This document shows, one piece after another, positions 47,346 to 58,093 of a stretch of 64,000 nucleotides of DNA. The position numbers and the translations under genes are program-made. Source of the DNA: Artemia franciscana (lineage: Eukaryota > Arthropoda > Branchiopoda > Anostraca > Artemiidae); the NCBI RefSeq assembly GCF_032884065.1, contig NC_088873.1, positions 32,894,227 to 32,958,226 on the forward strand. Direction: 5' to 3'. The first letter of the stretch is position 1; every line of letters starts with the position of its first letter. The notes under the pieces were generated by a model. That model was not told where the DNA came from and ran no database searches. It was given only the letters and a program-made list of their open reading frames with translations.

Positions 47346-48448
47346 AAAACTAAATAAAGGCAAAAACTACAAAAAAAACTAAAAACTAATAAAAAAAATA
47401 AAAAAGCTAAAAAACTAAAAAAAACTAAAAAAAGGCAAAAACTACAAAAAAAAACTAAAAACTAATAAAAAAGCTAAAAAACTAAAAAAACTAAAAAAAG
47501 GCAAAAACTACAAAAAAAAACTAAAAACTAATAAAAAAAGTAAAAAAGCTAAAAAACTAAATGACGACACTCAAAGAGAAAGCGACCAGGACAAAAGGAA
47601 TGTTCGATTAGCAATCAACAAAGCACCGGGACACAGGGAGTATAAATGACGACCAGGACATAAGTAAAAAAAAAATTAACAAAACTAAAAAGAAGGTAAA
47701 AACTACAAAAAAACTAAAAAGAAAAAAAAACTAAAAACTAATAAAAAAAACTAAAAAATCTAAAAATCTAAATAAACTAAAAAAGAAAAAAAAAGGAAAA
47801 AATAAAGGAGAAAAACAAAACTAAAAAACGAATGTATATACAGACCGGTACACCGGGATACAAATGACGACCGGGACACAGGGAATATAAATGACGACCG
47901 GGACACAGGGACACAACTACAACGGGGACACCGGGGGAAACAGGGGAATATAAATGACGACCGGGACAAAAAAACTAAAAAGAAAAAAAAACTAAAAACT
48001 AATAAAAAAACTAAAAAATCTAAAAATCTAAATAAGCTAAAAAAGAAAAAAAAAAGGAAAAAAATAAAGGAGAAAAACAAAACTAAAAAACGAATGTATA
48101 TACATACCGGGACACCGGGATACAAATGACGACCGGGACACAGGGAATATAAATGACGACCGGGACACAGGGACACAGCTACAACGGGGACACCGGGGGA
48201 AACAGGGGGATGTAAATGACGACCGGGACACCGGGACAGGGAATGGTCGATTAGCAATCACCATCAACAAAGCTCAAGGGCAATCATTAGAATCATGAGG
48301 TATAGATCTGAATACAGATTATTTTCCCATGGACCATTATATGTTGCATGTTCAAGAGTCGGTAAACCTGACAATCTATTTATATGCAAAGACAATGGGA
48401 CAGCAAAGAATGTTGTATATTCGCAAGTTTTACGTAGTTAAAACCATA

Positions 48449-48609
<161 letters not shown>

Positions 48610-48775
48610 ATATTCACAGGTGGGACATAGGGACACAACTACAATGGCGCGTAAACTATTATGGCGCGTAACGACTTACGCGCGCGGGGGGGCTTGGGGG
48701 GGCGCGAAGCGCCCCCACCAACTAGGTGTTGGGGTGGCGCGAAGCGCCACCCCAACAGCTAGTATAGATATATAT

Positions 48776-49150
48776 TTAACTACGTAAAACTTGCGAATAT
48801 ACAACATTCTTCGCTGTCCTATTGTCTGTCCATATAAATAGATTGTCAGGTTTACCAACTCTTGAACATGCAACATAATAATTGTCCATGGGAAAACAAT
48901 TCGTATTCATATCTATACCGCATTTTTCTAACGATTGCCCTTGAGCCTTGTTGATGGTGATTGCTAATCGAACATTCCCTGTGTCCCCGTCGTCATCTAT
49001 ATATCCCCCTGTGCCCCCGGCGTCCCCGTTGAGTTGTATCCCTGTGTCCAGGTCGTCATTTATATTCCCTGTGTCCGGTCGTCATTTGTGTCCCGGTATC
49101 CCAGTCTGTAATTTCTCTTAGAGTGTCCTGGTCGTCATTTATATAGATAT
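48776..49150 (-). mobile_element. Helitron fragment: helicase C-terminal end and minisatellite
   Basis: The fragment is minus strand and starts AACTACGTAAAACTTGCG, as in the other copies, then has TCCCGGTCGTCATTT units. Its own CTAG end is absent; a plus-strand CTAG end stands just before it. Confidence 0.72.
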
Positions 49151-50552
49151 ATAGATACAGTTTCATTTCAGTTTTTTTTCTTTTATAGTTTTTTCTTTTC
49201 TTATTTTTTTCTTTTTTAGTTTTTCTTTTTTAAGTTTCTTCTTTTTATTGATAATAAACCTCAACATTTTGGGTATCTGTTTTAAGGTTTTCGAATTACC
49301 TTAATCTTTTGTCAAAATATATTGAAACATTTGTGGAATTCCCAGTTTTTTTAGTTTTTTCTTTTTTTTTAGCTGTTTAGGTTTTTTTTTCTTTTTAGTT
49401 TTTTACCTTTTTATTTTTTTTACATTTTTCCTTTTTAAGTTTTTTTCTTTTTTTAATTTTTTATTTAGTTTTTTTTTAGTTTTTTCTTTTTAGTTTTGTT
49501 TTTAGTTTTTTACCATTTTTGTTTTTTCGAATTACTTTAACCTATTGTCAAAATATTTCGAAATATTTATGCAATTTCCAGTTTTTACATTCTAGTTTGT
49601 TTTCTTTTATATATATAGAAGATATAATCTGGCGTAATGGACAGACAACTTATTTTTATATATATTGTCAAAATATATTGAAATATTTGTGCAATTCCCA
49701 GTTTGTTTAGTTTTTTCTTTTTTTTTAGTTTTTTAGCTTTTTTAGTTTTTTTTTAGTTTTTTATCTTTTTTATTTTTTTATGTTTTTTTCTTTTTGGGTT
49801 TTTTCTTTTTTTTATTTTTTCAATTTTTAATTTTTTTTTTAGTTTTTTCTTTTTAGTTTTTAGTTTTTTACCATTTTTCTTTTTTCGAATTACTTTAATC
49901 TAGTTTTTCCCTTTTTTAGTTTTTTTTAGTTTTTTAGATGAAAATTTTTTTTAGTTTTTTCCTTTTTTTCTTTTTAGTTTTTTTATTGGTTTTTACCTTT
50001 ATTTTAGCTTATTTTTCAGTTTTTTCCTTTTTTTAGTTTTTTTTTATTTTTTATTTTTTTTTTAGTTTTTTACCTTTTTTAGTTTTTTTAGTTTTTTAGC
50101 TTTTTTACTTTTTTTTATTAGTTTTTAGTTTTTTTTGTAGTTTTTGCCTTTTTTTAGTTTTTTCAGTTTTTTTTTAGTTTTTTATTGGTTTTTACCTTTA
50201 TTTTAGCTTATTTTTCAGTTTTTTTCCTTTTTTTTAGTTTTTTTAGTTTTTAGTTTTTTTAGTTTTTTACCTTTTTTTAGTTTTTTTAGTTTTTTTAGCT
50301 TTTTTTATTTTTTTATTAGTTTTTAGTTTTTTTTTTGTAGTTTTTTCCTTTTTTTTAGTTTTTTTAGTTTTTTCCTTTTTTTTAGTTTTTTTTTTATTTT
50401 TTATTTTTTTAGTTTTTTACCTTTTTTTAGTTTTTTTAGTTTTTTTAGTTTTTTAGCTTTTTTACTTTTTTTTTATTAGTTTTTAGTTTTTTTTGTAGTT
50501 TTTGCCTTTTTTTAGTTTTTTCAGTTTTTTTTTAGTTTTTTTTATATATATA
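49151..50552 (-). mobile_element. AGTTTTTT-rich low-complexity body of one or more minus-strand Helitrons
   Basis: T-rich repeats (AGTTTTTT, TTTGCCTTTTT, TATTGGTTTTTACC) match the inner tract of the 1.5-kb Helitrons. A 5' end (TATATATATAGAAGA) lies near 49608-49623. A three-fold repeat containing TTGTCAAAATAT...CCCAGTTT words (about 49310, 49545, 49670) is not seen in the other copies. Confidence 0.6.
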
Positions 50553-51089
50553 CTAGCTGTTGGGGTGGCGCTTCGCGCCACCCCAACACCTAGTTGGTGG
50601 GGCGCTTCGCGCCCCCCCCAAGCCCCCCGCGCGCGTAAGTCGTTACGCGCCATATTAGTTACGCGCCATTGTAGTTGTGTCCCTGTGTCCCACCTGTGAA
50701 TATAGATAGATTTATATATGTGTTTCAAACTACGTAAAAATTGCGAATATACAACATTTTTGGCTTTCCCACTACTGGAAGCTTTCCGTTTCCAATTGCC
50801 TGCAATTGATCTGAAAATGTTTGACCATAATCATCGTTTTGCAATCGGACACGCATATTTGTAGTTAATTTTAATATTTTTACGTGTGCCCATAAATTAG
50901 AATTTTTCAGGCAAGCATTCATTTCGTCTGCAGGAGTTAAACTACGTAAAAATTGCGAATATACAACATTCTTGGCTTTCCCATTGTCTGTGCATATACA
51001 AAGCCGTATGCACTAATAATGACGTCATATGCAAACGCTCTTTTTACAAACAAACAAACATGCATACACACAACTCGTTTTTATATAGA
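50553..51089 (-). mobile_element. Short-type Helitron with a helicase insert, minus strand
   Basis: The 3' end CTAG is at 50553-50556. The 5' end TCTATATAAAAACGAGTTG (minus strand) ends at 51089. This is the 326-bp type with about 180 bp of helicase sequence (around 50760-50937, encoding the [14 protein letters not shown] region) between two copies of the AATTTTTACGTAGTTT word. The same composite is in the plus-strand element at 24848-25360. Confidence 0.75.
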
Positions 51090-51116
51090 TAGATAGATAG
51101 ATGGATACAATACAAA

Positions 51117-52416
51117 TTAACTGCGTAAAACTTGCGAATATACAACATTCTTCGCTGTCCAATTGTCGCTGCATATAAATAGATTGTCAGGTTTACCGAC
51201 CCTCGAACATGCAACGTACAATTGTCCATGGGAAAAACAATCAGTATTAAGATCTACACCACATTTTTCTAATGATTGACCTTGAGCTTTGTTAATGGTG
51301 ATTGCAAATGCTAATCGAATTGGGAATTGCAATCTTTTAAATTGAAAAGGCAGATCCGTTGGAATCATGGGAATGCGAGGAATAAGAACAGCCTTACCCT
51401 CAAAAGGCCCTGTCAAGATTGTCGCCTCTATTAGGCTTTCCATTGTTTTTTTTACGGCAAGTCGCGTGCCATTGCAAAGCTTTGGTGGGTTGATATTTCT
51501 TAAAAGTATTATTGGTACGCCTATTTTTAGTTGTAGCACGTGTGGTGGAAACCCTGAAAGATATATGGAATTTAAAAATTCAGATGGATAATTAACCGCT
51601 TCCAAAACTGTGTCGACTGACTTGCAAAGGACTGCCTGGTCTCGAATCTTGGTCAAAACAATATTGTTGATTTCGTGGACGTCTATATTTTTGGGTGCGA
51701 GAATCGCTCTTTCACTTAGCCATTTATTATTTTTATAATTTTTTAGAATATTCGGAAATACTTTTTCAATCAATTCATTTTTGGACGTCACTAAACTACA
51801 GAAATCAGCAGGTAGTTGTATACGTCCTGAAATTGAGTCTATCGTATCATAAATGTCTTTTTGTTCCGACGTTAACTTGTAAATGTTATTTTGTACATAC
51901 GACAATAGATCACTCGTACTGTAACTTTGTTCACGATCCAATTCTACACATGTCGAAACAGCAGCGATACGGTTAGGTGAAGGCATTCCCAAATCCTGAA
52001 GAGGTTTGTTTGCCATAAAGTGTCGTTATAAATTTCTGATGTAAAATCAAAAGTCATTTCTGACGTCCCTAACTGTTTTCGATGGAGTATATCTTCGGAC
52101 ATTTTTGACTTATATTTTTCCCATAACTCTGTAGGAGCTGATGGAGAGCAAGTGTACGAATTTGACTTGGGGTTGACGTTTCGCACGCGTCATTGATGCA
52201 GTTATCCCAGTGTTGGTCATTCTCCAATAAATTCAGAGCTTGGCATGCACTACGGTAAGTGTCATGTATAGTACCGTTTACAGTTCTCAAATACTCAAAG
52301 GATGTCGGACCGGGTACATTCACCAAAAGCAGGCGTAGAAAGAAGCATTCATGTTGATTGGGGTGAACGGTGTAGAGTCTTCCTATCGTGGTATCTTTGA
52401 AGATGGTAGGTTGGCC
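51117..52416 (-). pseudogene. RepHel fragment lacking the Walker motifs, minus strand
   Basis: A 299-codon frame runs from 52016 to 51117. It carries the inter-domain segment up to YDTI, then jumps in frame to [13 protein letters not shown], which removes GGTGKT, WDEC and GDFRQ. It continues through [13 protein letters not shown] and [12 protein letters not shown] to the gene's normal stop. Here the A run holds eight A, which keeps the final frame open. From 52017 to the gap at 52417 the upstream part continues, broken by small deletions (for instance near 52015 and 52160). A helicase without Walker A cannot hydrolyse ATP. Confidence 0.85.
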
Positions 52417-52516
52417 NNNNNNNNNNNNNNNNNNNNNNNNNNNNNNNNNNNNNNNNNNNNNNNNNNNNNNNNNNNNNNNNNNNNNNNNNNNNNNNNNNNN
52501 NNNNNNNNNNNNNNNN
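52417..52516. other. Assembly gap of 100 N
   Basis: Exactly 100 N. The duplicated 10.7-kb block restarts at the first base after it. Confidence 0.99.
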
Positions 52517-53016
52517 TACTTTTTTTATTAGTTTTTAGTTTTTTTTGTAGTTTTTGCCTTTTTTAGTTTTTTCAGTTTTTTTTTTAGTTTTTTATTGGTT
52601 TTTACCTTTATTTTAGCTTATTTTTCAGTTTGTTCCTTTTTTTTTAGTTTTTTTTAGTTTTTAGTTTTTTTAGTTTTTTACCTTTTTTTAGTTTTTTTAG
52701 TTTTTTTAGTTTTTTAGCTTTTTTATTTTTTTTATTAGTTTTTAGTTTTTTTTGTAGTTTTTGCCTTTTTTTAGTTTTTTTAGTTTTTTAGCTTTTTTAT
52801 TAGTTTTTAGTTTTTTTGTAGTTTTTGCCTTTTTTTAGTTTTTTTAGTTTTTTAGCTTTTTTATTTTTTTTATTAGTTTTTAGTTTTTTTTTGTAGTTTT
52901 TTCCTTTTTTTAGTTTTTTCAGTTTTGACGTCACCTGATCCAGTTTTTTCAGGTGACGTCACCTGATCCATCCATCCACAGACAGACAGACAACTTATTT
53001 TTATATATATAGAAGA
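52517..53016 (-). mobile_element. 5' half of a minus-strand Helitron (copy of 22326-22825)
   Basis: An AGTTTTTT-rich tract, the TCAGGTGACGTCACCTGA palindrome and the 5' end at 53016, matching copy 1 apart from single-base length changes in T runs. Confidence 0.8.
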
Positions 53017-53165
53017 TATATATAAAAATAAGTTGTCTGTCTGTGGATCAGGTGACGTCATGTTTCTGTGTCCACTGACGTCATGAAATTAGTTGTCGTC
53101 ATTTTTGCTTTGACGGTGACGTCATTCAAGATATTTAAGACATATGTTCACGTAGAAATCTATTA

Positions 53166-53461
53166 ATGTTTAAGTTTACAATGACTGATGAACTTACCAT
53201 GGCAAAAGCCCATGAAGATGCTCAAAGAGTCTATGCAAAAAACTTGCTACTGATAGAGAAAGTCAGAAAAGAAAGCGTGCCGAGGAATCAAAAGAACAGC
53301 AAGGAAACAGGCTTGAGGCTAAAGAACGCAAAACCGCGCAGTTAGATGAAGATCCACCTGGACAGCGAGAGTCAAAACATATCAAAACTGAAAATGATAG
53401 CGATGATGATTGGGTTTGGGATTTTGACTTGGATAAGGTCATCAATGCCTACCAGATTTAA
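53166..53461 (+). pseudogene. Small Rep-N/acidic-tail ORF, copy 2, frameshifted
   Basis: Counterpart of 22975-23271. TATGCAAAA here replaces TATGCCAAAA, and the loss of one C breaks the frame at about codon 24. The rest is unchanged. Confidence 0.8.
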
Positions 53462-53844
53462 GTTAAAAAAACAAATGTTCGGCGATATGTATTTCATAGT
53501 GAAGCTGAAAAATAAAGAAGAAAAAGAAAACTGAAAAAAGAAAAATGTAAAAAACTAAAAAATACTAAAAAGAAAAACACTCAAAGAGAAATTACAGACC
53601 GGGACACAAATGACGACCGGGACAGAGGGAATATAAATAACGACCGGGACACTCAAAGAGAAATTACAGACTGGGATACCGGGACACAAATGACGACCGG
53701 GACACAGGGAATATAAATGACGACCAGGACACATGTATTTAAGAATATCGTTCAAAGACAAATTTTTAATTGTAAGAAGACCGTTGAAAGAGAAATTTCT
53801 AATTGTAAAATGACTGAAGAACCTACAATGGCAACGGTACCACC

Positions 53845-55165
53845 ATCGAAGTAGATACATAAGCAGTAATGAAGCTGTTTGGCGAATTCTTTCATTTCCG
53901 ATACATGAACGTAGTCCAGCTGTTGTTCACTTAGCGGTACATTTACAGAATGGTCAACGTGTTTATTTCTCGGAAACCAACGTGCAACAAAGAGCCCTGA
54001 ATCCACCGGATACAAAATTAACAGCTTTTTTTTCGCTTTGCAAAAATGATTCTTTTGCAAAAAAACTGCTGTATACTGAAGTGCCTTCGTATTACACGTG
54101 GAATACTAAAAATAAAGTATTTGAACGTCGAAAACAGGGTAAGTCAGTCGACGGCCAACCTACCATCTTCAAAGATACCACGATAGGAAGACCCTACACC
54201 GGTCACCCCAATCAACATGAATGCTTCTTTCTACGCCTGTTTTTGGTGAATGTACCCGGTCCGACATCCTTTGAGTATTTGAGAACTGTAAACGGTACTA
54301 TACATGACACTTACCGTAGTGCATGCCAAGCTCTGAATTTATTGGAGAATGACCAACACTGGGATAACTGCATCAATGACGCGTGCGAAACGTCAACCCC
54401 AAGTGAAATTCGTGCATTGTTTGGCATCATTTTAACAACTTGCTCTCCATCAGCTCCTACAGAGTTATGGGGAAAATATAAGTCAAAAATGTCCGTAGAT
54501 ATACTCCATCGAAAACAGTTAGAGACGTCAGATATGACTTTTGATTTTACATCAAAAATTTATAACTACACTTTAGTTATTATAGAAGATTTGTGCGTAC
54601 GTATGGCAAACAAACCTCTTCAGGATTTGGGAATGCCTTCATCTAACCGTATCGCTGCTGTTTCGACATGTGTAGAATTGGATCGTGAACAAAGTTACAG
54701 TACGAGTGATCTATTGTCGTATGTACAAAATAACATTTCCAAGTTAACGTCGGAACAAAAAGACATTTATGATACGATACTCAATTTCAGGACGTATACA
54801 ACTACCTGCTGATTTCTGTAATTTAGTGACGTCCAAAAATGAATTGATTGAAAAAGTATTTCCGAATATTCTAAAAAATTATAAAAAATAATAAATGGCT
54901 AAGTGAAAGAGCGATTCTCGCACCCAAAAATATAGACGTCCACGAAATCAACAATATTGTTTTGACCAAGATTCGAGACCAGGCAGTCCTTTACAAGTCA
55001 ATCGACACAGTTTTGGAACCAAATGAAGCGGTTAAGTATGCATGTTTGTTTGTTTGTAAAAAGAGCGTTTGCATATGACGTCATTATTAGTACATACGGC
55101 TTTGTATATGCACAGACAATGGGAAAGCCAAGAATGTTGTATATTCGCAATTTTTACGTAGTTTA
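53845..55165 (+). pseudogene. RepHel fragments with internal deletions (copy 2)
   Basis: Counterpart of 23655-24975, with the same two deletion joins; the ORF 53982-54812 is identical in length to copy 1. It lacks the Walker motifs. Confidence 0.85.
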
Positions 55166-55550
55166 ACTCCTGCAGACGAAATGAATGCTTGCCTGAAAAA
55201 TTCTAATTTATGGGCACACGTAAAAATATTAAAATTAACTACAAATATGCGTGTCCGATTGCAAAACGATGACTCTGGTCAAACATTTTCAGATCAATTG
55301 ATGGCAATTGGAAACGGAAAGCTCCCAGTAGTGGGAAAGCCAAAAATGTTGTATATTCGCAATTTTTACTTAGTTTGAAACACATATATAAATCTATCTA
55401 TATTCACAGGTGGGACACAGGGACACAACTACAATGGCGCGTAACTAATATGGCGCGTAACGACTTACGCGCGCGGGGGGGCTTGGGGGGGCGCGAAGCG
55501 CCCCACCAACTAGGTGTTAGGGTGGCGCGAAGCGCCACCCCAACAGCTAG

Positions 55551-57562
55551 TGGTACTATACATGACACTTACCGTAGTGCATGCCAAGCTCTGAATTTAT
55601 TGGAGAATGACCAACACTGGGATAACTGCATCAACGACGCGTGCGAAACGTCAAACCCAAGTCAAATTCGTGCATTGTTTGGCATCATTTTAACAACTTG
55701 CTCTCCATCAGCTCCTACAGAGTTATGGGAAAAATATAAGTCAAAAATGTCCGAAGATATACTCCATCGAAAACAGTTAGAGACGTCAGATATGACTTTT
55801 GATTTTACATCAGAAATTTATAACTACACTTTAGTTGTTATAAAAGATTTGTGCGTACGTATGGCAAACAAACCTCTTCAGGATTTGGGAATGCCTTCAC
55901 CTAACCGTATCGCTGCTGTTTCGACATGTGTAGAATTGGATCGTGAACATGTACAAAATAACATTTCCAAGTTAACGTCGGAACAAAAAGACATTTATGA
56001 TACGATAATGCATTGTGTCGATAACAACGTTGGAGAAATTTTCTTTTTGATGCGCCAGGAGGTACTGGTAAAACGTTTGTGATAAAACTGATTCTGGCAT
56101 CAATTCGATCAAAAAATGATATAGCGTTGGCAATTGCGTCGTCCGGAATAGCCGCAACATTGCTGCCTGGTGGAAGAACTGCTCATTCCGCTTTGAAATT
56201 GCCTCTGAACTTGCATTCTACAGAAACTCCCACGTGCAATATTTCCAAATCATCTGGGATGGGTAAAGTATTGCAGCAATGCAAACTTATTATTTGGGAT
56301 GAGTGCACAATGGCACACAAAAAATCGCTCGAGGCTCTGGATCAATGCTTGAAAGATTTGCGAGGGAAGTCGAAACCCTTTGGCAGCACATTAATATTGC
56401 TTGCGGGAGATTTCAGGCAAACATTACCTATAATACCTAGATCAACTCCTGCAGACGAAATGAATGCTTGCCTGAAAAATTCTAATTTATGGGCACACGT
56501 AAAAACATTAAAATTAACTACAAATATGCTTGTCCGATTGCAAAACGATGACTCTGGTCAAACATTTTCAGATCAATTGCTGGCAATGGGAAACGGAAAG
56601 CTCCCAGTAGACTCAATTTCAGCACGTATACAACTACCTGCTGATTTCTGTAATTTAGTGACGTCCAAAAATGAATTGATTGAAAAAGTATTTCCGAATA
56701 TTCTAAAAAATTATAAAAATAATAAATGGCTAAGTGAAAGAGCGATTCTCGCACCCAAAAATATAGACGTCCACGAAATCAACAATATTGTTTTGACCAA
56801 GATTCGAGACCAGGCAGTCCTTTACAAGTCAGTCGACACAGTTTTGGAACCAAATGAAGCGGTTAATTATCCATCTGAATTTTTAAATTCCATAGATCTT
56901 TCAGGGTTTCCACCACACGTGCTACACGTGATTGTTTTTCCCATGGACAATTGTACCTTGCATGTTCGAGGGTCGGTAAACCTGACAATCTATTTATATA
57001 CAGCGACAATTGGACAGCGAAGAATGTTGTATATTCGCAAGTTTTACGCAGTTAATTTGTATTTTGGAACCAAATGAAGCGGTTAATTATCCATCTGAAT
57101 TTTTAAATTCCATAGATCCTTCAGGGTTTCCACCACACGTGCTACAACTAAAAATAGGCGTACCAATAATACTTTTAAGAAATATCAACCCACCAAAGCT
57201 TTGCAATGGCACGCGACTTGCCGTAAAAAAAAACAATGGAAAACCTAATAGAGGCCACAATCTTGACAGGGCCTTATGAGGGTGAGGCTGTTCTTATTCC
57301 TCGCATTCCCATGATTCCAACGGATCTGCTTTTTCAATTTAAAAGATTGCAATTCCCAATTCGATTAGCATTTGCAACCACCATCAACAAAGCTCAAGGG
57401 CAATCACTAGAAAAATGCGGTATAGATCTTAATACAGATTGCTTTACCAATGTACAATTGTATGTTGCATCTTTGAGGGTCGGTAAACCTGACAATCTAT
57501 TTATACGCACAGACAATGGGACAGCGAAGACTGTTGTATATTCACAAGTTTTACGTAGTTAA
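55551..57562 (+). pseudogene. Pif1-type helicase gene fragment (copy 2)
   Basis: Counterpart of 25361-27372. It has the same 36-base deletion, the same missing G before Walker A, and the same repeated 3' end ending at 57562. Confidence 0.85.
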
Positions 57563-57589
57563 TTTGTATTGTATCTATCTATCTATCTA

Positions 57590-57915
57590 TCTATATAAAA
57601 ACGAGTTGTGTGTATGCATGTTTGTTTGTTTGTAAAAAGAGCGTTTGCATATGACGTCATTATTAGTACATACGGCTTTGTATATGGACAGACAATGGGA
57701 AAGCCAAGAATGTTGTATATTCGCAATTTTTACGTAGTTTGAAACACATATATAAATCTATCTATATTCACAGGTGGGACACAGGGACACAACTACAATG
57801 GCGCGTAACTAATATGGCGCGTAACGACTTACGCGCGCGGGGGGGATTGGGGGGGGCGCGAAGCGCCCTACTAACTAGGTGTTGGGGTGGCGCGAGGCGC
57901 CACCCCAACAGCTAG
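57590..57915 (+). mobile_element. Short non-autonomous Helitron (copy 2)
   Basis: Counterpart of 27400-27725: TCTATATAAAAACGAGTTG start, paired GC hairpins, CTAG at 57912-57915. Confidence 0.65.
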
Positions 57916-57964
57916 TATATATCTATATATATATAAATAAGTTGTCTGTGGATCGTGGATCAGG

Positions 57965-58045
57965 TGACGTCATGTTTCGGCTGACGTCATGAAATTAGTT
58001 GCCATCATTTTTGCTTTGAAGGTGACGTCATTCAAGTTATATAAG
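57965..58045 (+). promoter_or_regulatory. RepHel promoter: three TGACGTCA sites and a TATA box
   Basis: TGACGTCA occurs at 57965-57972, 57982-57989 and 58023-58030, then TTATATAAG at 58037-58045, and the in-frame ATG codons at 58072 and 58087. The first site lies within TCAGGTGACGTCA. The order (bZIP sites, TATA, short leader) is that of a Pol II promoter. Binding by CREB/ATF proteins is inferred from the consensus. Confidence 0.55.
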
Positions 58046-58093
58046 ACATATGTTCGCGTAGAATTCTATTAATGTTTAAGTTTACAATGACTG

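Larger units (their letters stand above)
53017..55550 (+). mobile_element. Composite deleted Helitron, plus strand (copy 2 of 22826-25360)
   Basis: It is the same in structure and nearly every base. Differences seen include one missing C near 53236, a T for G near 53733 and an A for C near 54887. It ends CTAG at 55547-55550. Confidence 0.85.
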
